A stretch of DNA of 18,152 nt from Caryophanales bacterium UBA5732 (lineage in GTDB: Bacteria > Bacillota_I > Bacilli_A > Izemoplasmatales > Hujiaoplasmataceae): NCBI GenBank assembly GCA_002419445.1, contig DIGC01000017.1:1-18152 (forward strand), written 5' to 3'. Shown piece by piece: positions 6,402 through 13,956 of this stretch (the stretch's first letter is position 1; each line of letters opens with the position of its first letter). Position numbers and translations under genes: made by a program. The notes beneath the pieces were generated by a model. The model saw only the letters and a program-made list of their open reading frames with translations, ran no database searches and was not told the origin of the DNA.

Positions 6402-6599
6402 TCAATAAAACATTGCACTAAAATTTTTCATCCGTTCGATTCTATCTATTGTTGTCTCATTATACACAATGTTATTAGAAATTGTTTCTTCTAAATAAGC
6501 CTCTCTATTTGCAATTTCATATCCATGCTCGTCTTTCCATTGATTAAACTTAATCCTTTTTATTGAATAGAAAATTGCTTTTCTAAGATTATGGTAGAT
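6402..6599 (-). pseudogene. Decayed gene fragment, C-terminal part of an unidentified protein
   Basis: A minus-strand frame stays open for about 65 codons without a suitable start codon or binding site and ends in TGA at 6402. The peptide has a plausible protein-like composition: a basic helical part (NLRKAIFYSIKRIKFNQWKD) followed by EIANREAYLEET and IDRIERMKNF. It looks like the tail of a longer protein whose front half is gone. I do not recognise the family. The remaining stretch 6209-6401 shows nothing I can support. Confidence 0.35.
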
Positions 6600-6890
6600 C
6601 TAAATGTGGAAAACTATTTGATAAGAATCAAATCACTTCTTAAAGGATATTCACAGCCAATTCGTTCAATAGATGAATTTCCCTATAAGAAGCTCTTCTC
6701 TAAACTCATAGTACTGGAACGCAACAAGATTATCTTTGTTATAGGCAAACGTAATGATTTGATAATATTAATTTATCTCAAGAAAAGATCTATTCTGATT
6801 CAATTTCATGTCGAATCAGGAAGACAGACTATAATGCTGAACATGGTGTTATATTTTTTTGAGACAGTTCGAATCCGCTTAAATAGGTAG
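6591..6890 (+). pseudogene. Possible C-terminal remnant of a serine recombinase
   Basis: A 99-codon plus-strand frame without a Shine-Dalgarno site. The segment SIDEFPYKKLFSKLIVLERN followed by KIIFVIGKRNDL resembles the C-terminal region of large serine recombinases, where a helix ending in a valine-rich strand precedes a short beta element. The usual catalytic resolvase domain is absent from the window, so this would be a relic of an integrase. Its position between the accessory genes and the tRNA cluster fits. The match is weak, and it could be an unrelated or spurious frame. Confidence 0.35.
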
Positions 6891-6929
6891 TTCAAATCCG
6901 GTTGAGCAATTTATCACATTAAAAGAAAA

Positions 6930-6980
6930 AAAGACAAACCATAATTCTAAAATTATCTTTTAGAATTTAAGTTTGTCTTT
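6930..6980 (-). terminator. Terminator of the tRNA operon
   Basis: A nested perfect hairpin: outer arms AAAGACAAAC/GTTTGTCTTT (6930-6939, 6971-6980) and inner arms AATTCTAAAA/TTTTAGAATT (6943-6952, 6958-6967). On the minus strand it is followed by a run of seven T. It lies 110 bp downstream of tRNA-Cys and would end the tRNA transcript. On the plus strand the T run is shorter. Confidence 0.75.
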
Positions 6981-7090
6981 TAATTTAAATCTAATATCGA
7001 ATAAGTCGTTTATTTCCATAAAAACAGCCAATAACATGCATAAAATGCATATTTTAAACAGTTTTAGAAATAAACTCCGTATTAAAATCA

Positions 7091-7164
7091 TGGAGGACCC
7101 TGCCGGATTTGAACCGGCGGTGGGGGAGTTGCAGTCCCGTGCCTTACCGCTTGGCTAAGGGTCC
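7091..7164 (-). tRNA. tRNA-Cys (anticodon GCA)
   Basis: 74 nt including an encoded CCA. Acceptor GGACCCT/AGGGTCC, D arm GCC/GGC, anticodon loop CTGCAAC with GCA, T arm GCCGG/CCGGC with TTCAAAT. The outer anticodon-stem pair is a C-C mismatch; all other stems are good. It is the last of three tRNAs on this strand. Confidence 0.95.
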
Positions 7165-7175
7165 TTTTAATAAAT

Positions 7176-7199
7176 AAAGACTAAGTTGCCTTAGTCTTT
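7176..7199. terminator. Bidirectional-looking hairpin between tRNA-Pro and tRNA-Cys
   Basis: A perfect 10-bp stem (AAAGACTAAG/CTTAGTCTTT) with a 4-nt loop. The plus strand continues with a T run; the minus strand has a broken T tract (TTTATTTATT). It could separate the tRNA-Arg/Pro transcript from tRNA-Cys, or serve as a processing element. Confidence 0.5.
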
Positions 7200-7209
7200 T
7201 TTCATCTAG

Positions 7210-7286
7210 TGGTCGGGAAGACAGGATTCGAACCTGCGACCTCCTGGTCCCAAACCAGGCGCTCTACCAAGCTAAGCTACTTCCCG
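7210..7286 (-). tRNA. tRNA-Pro (anticodon TGG)
   Basis: 77 nt with an encoded CCA. Acceptor CGGGAAG/CTTCCCG, anticodon stem CCTGG/CCAGG with loop TTTGGGA (anticodon TGG), T arm GCAGG/CCTGT with TTCGAAT. The 5' C is usual for bacterial proline tRNAs. Confidence 0.96.
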
Positions 7287-7292
7287 TATAAA

Positions 7293-7369
7293 TGGCGCGC
7301 TCATCAGGAGTCGAACCCGAAACCTTTTGATCCGTAGTCAAACGCTCTATCCAATTGAGCTATGAGCGC
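7293..7369 (-). tRNA. tRNA-Arg (anticodon ACG)
   Basis: 77 nt with an encoded CCA. Acceptor GCGCTCA/TGAGCGC, anticodon stem TTTGA/TCAAA with loop CTACGGA (anticodon ACG, expected to be read as ICG), T arm TCGGG/CCTGA with TTCGACT. It is the first tRNA of the cluster, which reads Arg-Pro-Cys. Confidence 0.96.
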
Positions 7370-7451
7370 ATAAGTGCCATAAATTGAATGGATTATGCAT
7401 TTTGCAGATAAAAAGGGTTAATCACATATCCTAAATTAAAGGCCGATATAT

Positions 7452-7480
7452 ATATTATCAAAGTTTCGGCTAAAAAGCAA
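7452..7480 (-). promoter_or_regulatory. Putative promoter of the tRNA cluster
   Basis: On the minus strand there is TTGCTT (7475-7480), a 17-bp spacer and TAATAT (7452-7457), about 80 bp ahead of tRNA-Arg. The boxes are imperfect but the spacing is ideal and no other candidate is better. Confidence 0.4.
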
Positions 7481-7558
7481 CTTTTTTTTACTTAATTTTT
7501 TATTTTTATTTTCGGTAAATATAAAAGCATATTGTAAGCGATTTGTCTAGATTTTAGG

Positions 7559-7578
7559 TATAATATGGTAAAGGAGTG
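7559..7578 (+). promoter_or_regulatory. -10 box and ribosome binding site of the VOC gene
   Basis: A perfect TATAAT at 7559-7564 has no convincing -35 at 17 bp. It is followed closely by AAGGAG (7571-7576), ten bases before the ATG at 7587. Transcription would start very near the binding site, giving a very short leader. Confidence 0.4.
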
Positions 7579-7586
7579 AAATTTAA

Positions 7587-8432
7587 ATGAATTACTACTA
7601 TCATCAAGACGCTATCCATGTTTCAAGAGTAGATTTATATGTGAAAAATCTCGATAAAAGCTTAGATTTCTACCTTAATAGCTTGGGTTTTAGCGTTTTA
7701 AAACAAGTAAAAGAATATACATCATTAACCGTTGATTATAAAAGCGAATTAGTTAGATTATACGAAAATAAGTCTATTGAAAAAACAAACAAGATGAATA
7801 TATATCACTTTGCCCTACTACTACCGACAAGAAAAGATTTAAGTAAATTTCTTCATCATTTAATTGTCAAACAAATACCAATCGATGGGGCGGCTGACCA
7901 TTTAGTGTCTGAAGCTATCTATCTAAGTGATCCCGATGGTATTGGAATTGAGATTACTTGGGATAAAGACGATAAAGAGTGGATTTTCAATAATGAAAAA
8001 ATCGAGATGGACACCATGCCTTTTGATTACAAGGGCGTTTATTATGAAGTTACTAATGATGAAGTTTTTACCAATCTACCGATAGAAACCGTAATTGGGC
8101 ATTTGCATCTACAGGTTGATGATTTGTTAAAGGCTAAAAAATTCTATAATCAGATTATTGGTTTTAAAATTACTAATGAAGAGATGCATAACGCTATTTT
8201 TTTGTCAGACAAGAACTATCATCATCACTTGGCAATTAATTCTTGGCATAAAAGCAATGAAGTATTTCGTGATTATCCGCAAATGAAATCTTTCACTTTA
8301 AGGTACCCGACTTGTGAAAAATATCTTCACACCATCAATAATCTCGATAAGGCTAATATCACTTACAAAGAAACAAGTGAAGGAATCTTTATTAAAAATA
8401 TTGAAAACACAGAAATATTACTAAAAATTTAA
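7587..8432 (+). CDS. Two-domain VOC (glyoxalase/extradiol dioxygenase) protein, CatE-like
   Basis: 281 residues with two vicinal-oxygen-chelate modules: residues ~10-125 (VDLYVKNLDKSLDFYLNSLG) and ~170-281 (GHLHLQVDDLLKAKKFYNQI). This is the layout and length of the CatE family of catechol 2,3-dioxygenase-like proteins. In the second domain, the GHLHL histidine (H174), the YHHHLAINSW histidines (212-214) and a C-terminal Glu near 276 are candidate metal ligands. The equivalent first-domain site lacks the histidine, as is common when only one domain is catalytic. No aromatic-degradation genes are nearby, so the substrate is unknown. Cytoplasmic; stands alone between its own leader and a terminator. 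Confidence 0.85.
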   Translation: MNYYYHQDAIHVSRVDLYVKNLDKSLDFYLNSLGFSVLKQVKEYTSLTVDYKSELVRLYENKSIEKTNKMNIYHFALLLPTRKDLSKFLHHLIVKQIPIDGAADHLVSEAIYLSDPDGIGIEITWDKDDKEWIFNNEKIEMDTMPFDYKGVYYEVTNDEVFTNLPIETVIGHLHLQVDDLLKAKKFYNQIIGFKITNEEMHNAIFLSDKNYHHHLAINSWHKSNEVFRDYPQMKSFTLRYPTCEKYLHTINNLDKANITYKETSEGIFIKNIENTEILLKI

Positions 8433-8459
8433 AGTCTTATCTCGACCAGATAAGACTTT
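8431..8459. terminator. Bidirectional terminator between convergent genes
   Basis: A perfect 12-bp stem AAAGTCTTATCT/AGATAAGACTTT with a 5-nt loop. The T-rich tail is good on the plus strand (TGTTTTT) and weaker on the minus strand. It serves the VOC gene and probably also the AEC permease gene that ends at 8465. Confidence 0.85.
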
Positions 8460-8464
8460 TGTTT

Positions 8465-9481
8465 TTATAATAAGCCCAAACTCTTAAAAACTAAAATTAA
8501 GACAAAAATCGTTAAAATTGATGCTAGTGTGGTCCAAACAACTATTTGTACCGCTAAATCCTCGTCACTTTTCAATTCTTTAGCTAAGACTGCACTGGCG
8601 ATAGCTGTCGGCGAACCGAAAAGCGCGATTAAAGCAGGATACATATTATTATCAAAATTTAATAGGTTAGTTTTTAAAGCCAAAATTACCGCAGCGCCTA
8701 AAATAATTAATGGAGCTAATAAACTTCTAAGGAAAGTTCCTAGCGCAATTTGTTTTCTTAGTTTGCCAATCACATGGAATTTGAAAGTTCCACCAAGGAC
8801 AATCAAGGCAATCGGTGAAGCAATTTGACTTAACCACTTAATTGGAGTGAATAAAAATTTTAAATCATTTTCAAGAGAAAAAACAAGTTCATTAGTTATC
8901 GAAGAAACTGGAATAAAAGTTCTTAACCAGATAACGAGAAAACCTAGTACAACGCCAATGATTGGCGGATTTTTAATAACTTTCAATAGCGTATTTTTTA
9001 TGATGGTTTGATTATGTTCTTTATCATTATAAACCGATAACACAATTACTGAAAAACCATTCATCAAAGGAAAAGCAACTAGCGATATTAAAGCGACATT
9101 AGCCACTGCCATACTTCCGCCGATTGATTCAGCTAGAGGTATTCCGATAATCGCAAAGTTCGCGTTGATTATCCCTTGGGTTATTACGCCTCTTTGTTTA
9201 TAATCCTTAATAAATAATTTTGAGAATACTAACCCAATAACTAACAAAGCCACAATTCCGATGGCCGCATAAATCATTACTGACCAATTAATGTCCGATA
9301 AGCTCCGAACCGAGTAAATGTTATAAAATAATAAAGCCGGTAAAGCGATTCGAAAAACTATTTTATTAGCAATATCCAAAAAATGATCAGTTAAAAAACC
9401 AGTTAATTTTAATATATATCCTAGGCCAATTAAAAGTATAATTGGTAAAACGGCATTTAACGCAAAAATCAATGTATCCAT
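8465..9481 (-). CDS. AEC family permease (auxin efflux carrier-like)
   Basis: 338 residues, highly hydrophobic, about ten transmembrane helices, beginning MDTLIFALNAVLPIILLIGL with the typical LGYILKLTGFL and a following KIVFRIALPALLFYNI helix. A second half repeats the fold (LGFLVIWLRTF, then IALIVLGGTFKF and ALFGSPTAIASAVLAKEL, where the GSPTA motif is a family hallmark). AEC proteins export or take up small organic acids; malate or malonate-type substrates are possible but not shown here. It is slightly longer than the usual 300-320 residues because of a loop between helices in the centre. ATG with a GAGGAAAAT site; single-gene unit with its own promoter. Confidence 0.88.
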   Translation of the reverse strand: MDTLIFALNAVLPIILLIGLGYILKLTGFLTDHFLDIANKIVFRIALPALLFYNIYSVRSLSDINWSVMIYAAIGIVALLVIGLVFSKLFIKDYKQRGVITQGIINANFAIIGIPLAESIGGSMAVANVALISLVAFPLMNGFSVIVLSVYNDKEHNQTIIKNTLLKVIKNPPIIGVVLGFLVIWLRTFIPVSSITNELVFSLENDLKFLFTPIKWLSQIASPIALIVLGGTFKFHVIGKLRKQIALGTFLRSLLAPLIILGAAVILALKTNLLNFDNNMYPALIALFGSPTAIASAVLAKELKSDEDLAVQIVVWTTLASILTIFVLILVFKSLGLL

Positions 9482-9535
9482 ATTTTCCTCGTCGTCTAGA
9501 TTTGTTTGTTTTTTAAGTTCTTAAAAACAGTAAAT

Positions 9536-9544
9536 ATTATATCA
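9536..9544 (-). promoter_or_regulatory. Extended -10 promoter of the AEC permease gene
   Basis: On the minus strand TGATATAAT (9536-9544) is an extended -10 element, with no good -35. It lies about 55 bp before the ATG at 9481 and just after the nrdJ terminator, so the gene has a separate transcript. Confidence 0.5.
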
Positions 9545-9558
9545 AAATCTCAAAATAA

Positions 9559-9584
9559 AAACCAGCAGTTTCATCTGCTGGTTT
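9559..9584 (-). terminator. nrdJ terminator
   Basis: A perfect stem AAACCAGCAG/CTGCTGGTTT with a 6-nt loop, followed on the minus strand by a T-rich tail. It starts 8 bases after the nrdJ stop. Confidence 0.9.
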
Positions 9585-9591
9585 AATCTTT

Positions 9592-11787
9592 TTAGATCGA
9601 ACACTTTTCATAATCACACATTTCATTACTGCATTGAATACAACCTTGTTTTTTAATTAAAACCGAATGACAGACTGGACATAATTCTTTTTCCATTTTT
9701 TCTGGTTTATATTCGCTATTTTCAATAGTCACATGAGTAACATATTCTTTTTTCTTTTCAGTTACTTTATTGTACCAAACTTCTTCAATATGCATATTAG
9801 GAGCTACTCCGGGATTTAAATCCTTCGTGTCCGCATTAATACCCGATAAGATACCAATCTTTGCACAACGGTCTCTAAAGACCGTAGCGCCTTTTAAATC
9901 CTTTTTCCACGCCGTGATATAGATATTCATTACATCTTCAACGGTGGCGCTGTTAGGGATGTTAAAAGTTGAACTAATAGCTGTATCAACATACTTTTGA
10001 ATTACTGCTTGAACATTTGCACGATCAATAAAATCAATGTTTTGTGAAGTTATTTTTGCCCATTCCGGTAAATCTTCCGGATCAATATTCATTGATTTAG
10101 CCATTGCTAAAGGGGTTTTTTCCCAAACGGTAATCTTCTTTTCGCCGTCAAACATCGAGATGATTCTTCTAGTATAGGAAATTTGGAAGAACGGCTCGAC
10201 ACCACCACTTACACCAAGGATATTTGAGATTGAACCGGTTGGAGCGATGCTTAATAACCTTGAGTTTCTCATTCCATATTTTTTGATTAATTCATCGACT
10301 TCAGGAATAATAACGGTTTTATAAAATCTTGAAGAAGAGATTTTATTATAATCAAAAGCTGGGAACGCTCCTTTTTCTTTAGCGTTTAAAGCGGTAGCTC
10401 GCGCTGCTTGATTAATCATTCGATTCATCAATTCATCAAGAAATGTTAAAAACTCTTCTGAACCATAAGGTAATTTCATGCTTAAAGCCAGATCAGCTAA
10501 ACCCATAACTCCAAGTCCGACTTCGCGGTATTTCTTGACGTGTTCACGTTGTTCTTTAAGAGCGTGTCTATTTCCTAAAAGCGTTAATAAATCGTCTAAT
10601 GAGTAAATCATTTCTTCGACGACGTGATCAAATCTTTCCCAGTCATAATAAGCTTCTTCTGTAAATGGATTTTTAACGAAAGCATTTAGATTTACACTAC
10701 CTAAATTACATGAACCATGAGCCATTAAAGGTTGTTCTCCGCATGGGTTCGTGGCAGTAAATTTTACTTCTTCGTATTCACTCAAGAAATGATAATCGTT
10801 CATCTTATCGATGAACATAATTCCTGGGTCTCCCATGGTATGGGCCGAATAAGCAATTAATTCTAGTAATAACTTTGCTTTAAGTTTCTTTTCAATCAAT
10901 TCATAAGGAGTTTCGAATTTCATTATCCAAGTATCATCATTTTCAACAGCCTTCATGAATTCATCAGTCAAAGCGATTGAGATATTCGCGCCATTAATTT
11001 TATTTAAATCTAACTTCGTAGTAATAAAATCAATAATATCAGGATGATCAACGTTCAAGACCAACATTAAAGCGCCGCGGCGATTATCTTGTTGGGTGTT
11101 TAATGTCGTATGAGAATATTTTTCCGCAAAAACCATTACTCCAGGAGTAGTGTTTGAACTATTGTTAACTTTAGCGCCTTTTGGTCTAATGTTAGAAAGG
11201 TTCATACCTTGACCACCACCATAACTATAGGTTCTAGCTATTTGATAATCGACTTTATAAATGCTTTCTAAATTATCTAAAGGGTCTTCAGTTACATAAC
11301 AATTACTACCAGTAATATTCCCATCTCTTCCAATTGCATAAAGATTTCTTCCGCCAAAAATAGCTTCTTTATGTCTTAGTATTTTTTCTAGAGCTGGTCT
11401 TTGAATTGAGACTCTCTTAATAAAATCTTTTTTACTTTCATTATTTAAAAGATATTTTTGGAGAATCATATCTTGTCGTTCGTCATTATCATTCCAAGGA
11501 TTTTCACGATCAATCCTTTGTTTTTCACGATACTTAATATAAGCCTTTGCAGTCTCATATTTTTTAGTATCCATTAGATATAATTCAACATTATCTTGAA
11601 TATTTTCAATGGATATTTCGGTATTACCTTGAAGTAAATCTTTAGTTATAAATTTTGCTTGATCTAAGCACTCTTTATATGAGACCTCCTCGCCAACGCT
11701 CGTATAAGCTTTATGCATCGCGTTAGCAATCTTGGTGACGTCGAATTTTTCTTTGACACCATTGCGTTTGATTACGTATTTTGTCAT
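9592..11787 (-). CDS. nrdJ: Adenosylcobalamin-dependent (class II) ribonucleotide reductase
   Basis: 731 residues; reduces ribonucleotides to deoxyribonucleotides for DNA synthesis, using adenosylcobalamin as radical generator and no separate radical subunit. An N-terminal ATP cone (residues ~1-90) is followed by the ten-stranded barrel: C163 in the SNCYVTEDP segment, SYGGGQGMNLSNIRPKG (~189-205), the finger-loop NPCGEQ (C349, E351), C360 in SCNLGSVNL, and PTGSISNILG. The tail (703-731) holds six cysteines (C703, C706, C716, C719, C724, C729), a zinc ribbon plus the terminal redox pair. No nrdB/nrdF or nrdI gene is adjacent. Strong AGGAGG site; monocistronic with promoter and terminator. Class II is inferred from domain layout and absence of a partner gene. 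Confidence 0.9.
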   Translation of the reverse strand: MTKYVIKRNGVKEKFDVTKIANAMHKAYTSVGEEVSYKECLDQAKFITKDLLQGNTEISIENIQDNVELYLMDTKKYETAKAYIKYREKQRIDRENPWNDNDERQDMILQKYLLNNESKKDFIKRVSIQRPALEKILRHKEAIFGGRNLYAIGRDGNITGSNCYVTEDPLDNLESIYKVDYQIARTYSYGGGQGMNLSNIRPKGAKVNNSSNTTPGVMVFAEKYSHTTLNTQQDNRRGALMLVLNVDHPDIIDFITTKLDLNKINGANISIALTDEFMKAVENDDTWIMKFETPYELIEKKLKAKLLLELIAYSAHTMGDPGIMFIDKMNDYHFLSEYEEVKFTATNPCGEQPLMAHGSCNLGSVNLNAFVKNPFTEEAYYDWERFDHVVEEMIYSLDDLLTLLGNRHALKEQREHVKKYREVGLGVMGLADLALSMKLPYGSEEFLTFLDELMNRMINQAARATALNAKEKGAFPAFDYNKISSSRFYKTVIIPEVDELIKKYGMRNSRLLSIAPTGSISNILGVSGGVEPFFQISYTRRIISMFDGEKKITVWEKTPLAMAKSMNIDPEDLPEWAKITSQNIDFIDRANVQAVIQKYVDTAISSTFNIPNSATVEDVMNIYITAWKKDLKGATVFRDRCAKIGILSGINADTKDLNPGVAPNMHIEEVWYNKVTEKKKEYVTHVTIENSEYKPEKMEKELCPVCHSVLIKKQGCIQCSNEMCDYEKCSI

Positions 11788-11852
11788 TTTATTCCTCCTA
11801 TTTATTTCAAGATAAATTACTTAATTTCCTCGTAACTTTTTAATAAAATAAC

Positions 11853-11875
11853 TCACCGGAAAACTTTCCCGATGA
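11853..11875 (-). other. Hairpin in the nrdJ leader
   Basis: The minus strand can form TCATCGGGAA/TTTCCGGTGA, about 9 bp with two G-T wobbles. It lies between the promoter and the ATG in a leader of about 100 nt. The downstream stretch is A/T-rich but not a pure T run, so it may be an attenuator or simply a stabilising stem. It does not have the size of a cobalamin riboswitch. Confidence 0.35.
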
Positions 11876-11894
11876 ATTAATTGGTCATATTAAC

Positions 11895-11924
11895 ATTATA
11901 TATTATTGAAGGTTTAAAAAACAA
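11895..11924 (-). promoter_or_regulatory. nrdJ promoter
   Basis: On the minus strand there is TTGTTT (11919-11924), an 18-bp spacer and a perfect TATAAT (11895-11900). It gives a leader of about 100 nt to the nrdJ ATG. I saw no NrdR-box pair around it. Confidence 0.6.
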
Positions 11925-11962
11925 GAAGATTAAACAAAAAATAAAATTATTTTTTTCCAAAA

Positions 11963-11988
11963 AAAACGAAGAATATATTCTTCGTTTT
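11963..11988 (-). terminator. gltX terminator
   Basis: A perfect palindrome with 13-bp arms centred at 11975/11976 (core ACGAAGAATATATTCTTCGT). On the minus strand it is followed by a run of T. It lies 12 bases after the gltX stop and ends that transcript before the nrdJ promoter. Confidence 0.85.
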
Positions 11989-11999
11989 GAACGTAAAAA

Positions 12000-13658
12000 C
12001 TATTGTGTTTTTAAAATGTTTATTGTGTGATTTATTCTTTCGACAACTCTTTCTTTTCTCAAGATTTTTAGCACATCGTAGAAATTTGGGGTGGTTGTTT
12101 TAGCACAAGTTGCGATTCTAATTATCTCGGCATACTCACCGATGTGACCGACAAATTCATTCGGACTCTTGGAATAATCTTTAGCCCTTTTTGCAAAGTT
12201 TTTGGCTAAAGCAAGTTCCTTCATCTCTCCAAACCAATTTTCTTGATCTAAATCGAGGTTGACATGGTTTTTATATTCGCTTAATATTTCAATTAAAAAT
12301 TTAGTTTCAAATCGAGGATTAAAGCTAACTGATTTAATCAACTCATAGTAATAATCATCATACATAAAATTAATAATCGGCAATATATCACTAAATTTTT
12401 CATAATCTTTTCTTGGTTTTTCTTGTTCTCTCTCAATATTAATGATTGATTTAAAATAATTAACGTCTTGATTAATTAATTTTAATAATTCTTGATCATA
12501 ATTCTTTGCGTAGTCTAAGGCATTTTCAGTAAAGAGTTCTTTATTCATATTGCCAAGTACTTCTTTAGATATTGATTTTACCTTTTCCAAATCAAATAAA
12601 GCTCCATCCAAACTCATCTTCAGAAATTCAAGTTTGAAGTCAAAGATATCATTTTTGGGATTTGCTAGACGCCATTCTTCAAAATTGGAATTAGCTAAAG
12701 TCATTAAGTATTCTAAAAACCCTGGGATTGGGTAACCTTTCTCTAAGAAATAGTCGACACTCGCTTCTTCATCTTTTCTTTTTGAAAGTTTTCTTCTCTT
12801 ATCGCCATCCAACTTCATAATCACAGGATAGTGACAGAAAATCGGCTTCTGCCATTTCAATTGTTCGAAAATTTCAAGATGAATTGGCGCTGATGGCATC
12901 CATTCTTCACCTCTAGTAACATGAGTAGTTCTCATAAAATGATCATCTACCACATGAGCGAAATGATAAGTTGGTAACCCGTCAGTCTTCATAATTACGA
13001 TATCTTGAATGTTCTTTGGAAATTCAATATTTCCTCTAATTCCATCTTCAAGAACAACTTTTTCTTCAAGCTTTCCTAAAGATTTAAACCTGATAACAAA
13101 ATCAGTTTTATTTTGTAATTTTTCAATTACTTCTTGATCAGATAGATATCGACATTTTGCGTATTCGCGATAATATCCCGGAAGTATTTTGTTAGCTTCT
13201 TGTTCTTTTCTAATTTCATTCAGTTCATCATGCGTACAAAAACACGGATAAGCTGTACCCTTTTCAATCATATCTTTAATGACTGTATGATAGATCTCTT
13301 TTCTTTCTGATTGAATGTATGGTCCGTAATTTCCTTGGTGAAGATAACTTTCGTCTGGTGTAATCCCGAATTTAAGCAATTGCTCAATAACTTTATCACC
13401 CGAGCCTTTTATTTCTCTTTTTTGATCTGTATCTTCCAAGCGTAAGAAAAACACACCATCGGTTTGTTTTGCGAAGCGCCAACTAACAAGTGATGTAAAT
13501 AAAGAACCAGTATGTAAAAAGCCGGTAGGTGAAGGTGCAAATCTAGTTACAATCGCTCCGGCCTTTAAATCTCTCTTGGGATATTTTTTTTCTAAATCTT
13601 CAATCGTCATACTAATATTAGGAAAAATTAATTCCCCTATTTCTTTATATTTATTCAT
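12000..13658 (-). CDS. gltX: Glutamate--tRNA ligase, long form
   Basis: 552 residues; charges tRNA-Glu (possibly also tRNA-Gln, as in many Firmicutes lacking GlnRS). TRFAPSPTGFLHTGSLFTSL (residues ~39-58) carries the HIGH-type motif as HTGS, LRLEDTDQKR follows, RGEEWMPSAP is the tRNA-pairing block, and KLSKRKD is the KMSKS-type loop. It is 60-80 residues longer than standard GluRS (about 470-490), with an N-terminal extension of some 30 residues before the nucleotide fold. This long subtype occurs in clostridia and related anaerobes, as far as I recall. ATG with AGGAG; the site overlaps the stop of the small gene upstream, so the two are cotranscribed. Confidence 0.93.
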   Translation of the reverse strand: MNKYKEIGELIFPNISMTIEDLEKKYPKRDLKAGAIVTRFAPSPTGFLHTGSLFTSLVSWRFAKQTDGVFFLRLEDTDQKREIKGSGDKVIEQLLKFGITPDESYLHQGNYGPYIQSERKEIYHTVIKDMIEKGTAYPCFCTHDELNEIRKEQEANKILPGYYREYAKCRYLSDQEVIEKLQNKTDFVIRFKSLGKLEEKVVLEDGIRGNIEFPKNIQDIVIMKTDGLPTYHFAHVVDDHFMRTTHVTRGEEWMPSAPIHLEIFEQLKWQKPIFCHYPVIMKLDGDKRRKLSKRKDEEASVDYFLEKGYPIPGFLEYLMTLANSNFEEWRLANPKNDIFDFKLEFLKMSLDGALFDLEKVKSISKEVLGNMNKELFTENALDYAKNYDQELLKLINQDVNYFKSIINIEREQEKPRKDYEKFSDILPIINFMYDDYYYELIKSVSFNPRFETKFLIEILSEYKNHVNLDLDQENWFGEMKELALAKNFAKRAKDYSKSPNEFVGHIGEYAEIIRIATCAKTTTPNFYDVLKILRKERVVERINHTINILKTQ

Positions 13659-13669
13659 AAATTTTTCTC

Positions 13670-13801
13670 CTATAAAAGTTTTCCAGAATCGTCGTTATCG
13701 TCTTTACTTCTTTTTTTGCTTCCGCCTAAAAGTACTGCGCCGATAATAATGATAATTACCACAACAATAATTATACCAATAATGCTTATACCAATATTCA
13801 T
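13670..13801 (-). CDS. 43-residue single-pass membrane microprotein
   Basis: An intact small frame: ATG at 13801, stop TAG at 13670. The peptide starts MNIGISIIGIIIVVVIIIII, continues GAVLLGGSKKRSKDD and ends NDDSGKLL. Residues ~5-25 form one transmembrane helix, then a Gly-rich turn, a basic patch (KKRSK) and an acidic tail, which predicts the N-terminus out and the C-terminus in the cytoplasm. A GGGAG motif lies 11 bases before the ATG. The stop overlaps the gltX binding site (TAGGAG) and an extended -10 lies upstream, so it leads a two-gene operon with gltX. No family is recognised; small proteins of this kind often modulate membrane complexes, but nothing here shows a partner. Confidence 0.6.
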   Translation of the reverse strand: MNIGISIIGIIIVVVIIIIIGAVLLGGSKKRSKDDNDDSGKLL

Positions 13802-13838
13802 AATTTCCAATTCTCCCACACACAAGTAACTTCTACAT

Positions 13839-13847
13839 ATTATATCA
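13839..13847 (-). promoter_or_regulatory. Extended -10 promoter of the microprotein-gltX operon
   Basis: On the minus strand TGATATAAT (13839-13847) lies about 40 bp before the small gene. There is no clear -35. It is back to back with the plus-strand promoter at 13896-13924. Confidence 0.5.
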
Positions 13848-13895
13848 TAACTTATAATTGTTTTGTAGAAAAACCATAATGGTTTTTCAGTTATA

Positions 13896-13924
13896 TTGAT
13901 AATAAATCATTGTTATGATAAGAT
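13896..13924 (+). promoter_or_regulatory. Promoter of the cysteine desulfidase gene
   Basis: TTGATA (13896-13901), 17-bp spacer, TAAGAT (13919-13924), then GAGGT four bases before the ATG at 13957. A short palindrome (AAAAACCAT/ATGGTTTTT, 13869-13887) lies upstream between the divergent promoters and might be an operator or a weak terminator. Confidence 0.55.
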
Positions 13925-13956
13925 AACATATAAGAATAAAATATGATGAGGTAATC

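Noticed and set aside
6973..7158. Plus-strand 61-codon frame
   Set aside because: It is mostly the antisense of tRNA-Cys and the hairpin before it, with no binding site.
7370..7586. Possible RNA gene between tRNA-Arg and the VOC gene
   Set aside because: Only AT-rich sequence with weak promoter-like boxes; no stable conserved fold is apparent.
11788..11999. Cobalamin riboswitch ahead of nrdJ
   Set aside because: The leader is only about 100 nt with a single short hairpin, too small for that riboswitch, and its conserved B12-box is not visible.
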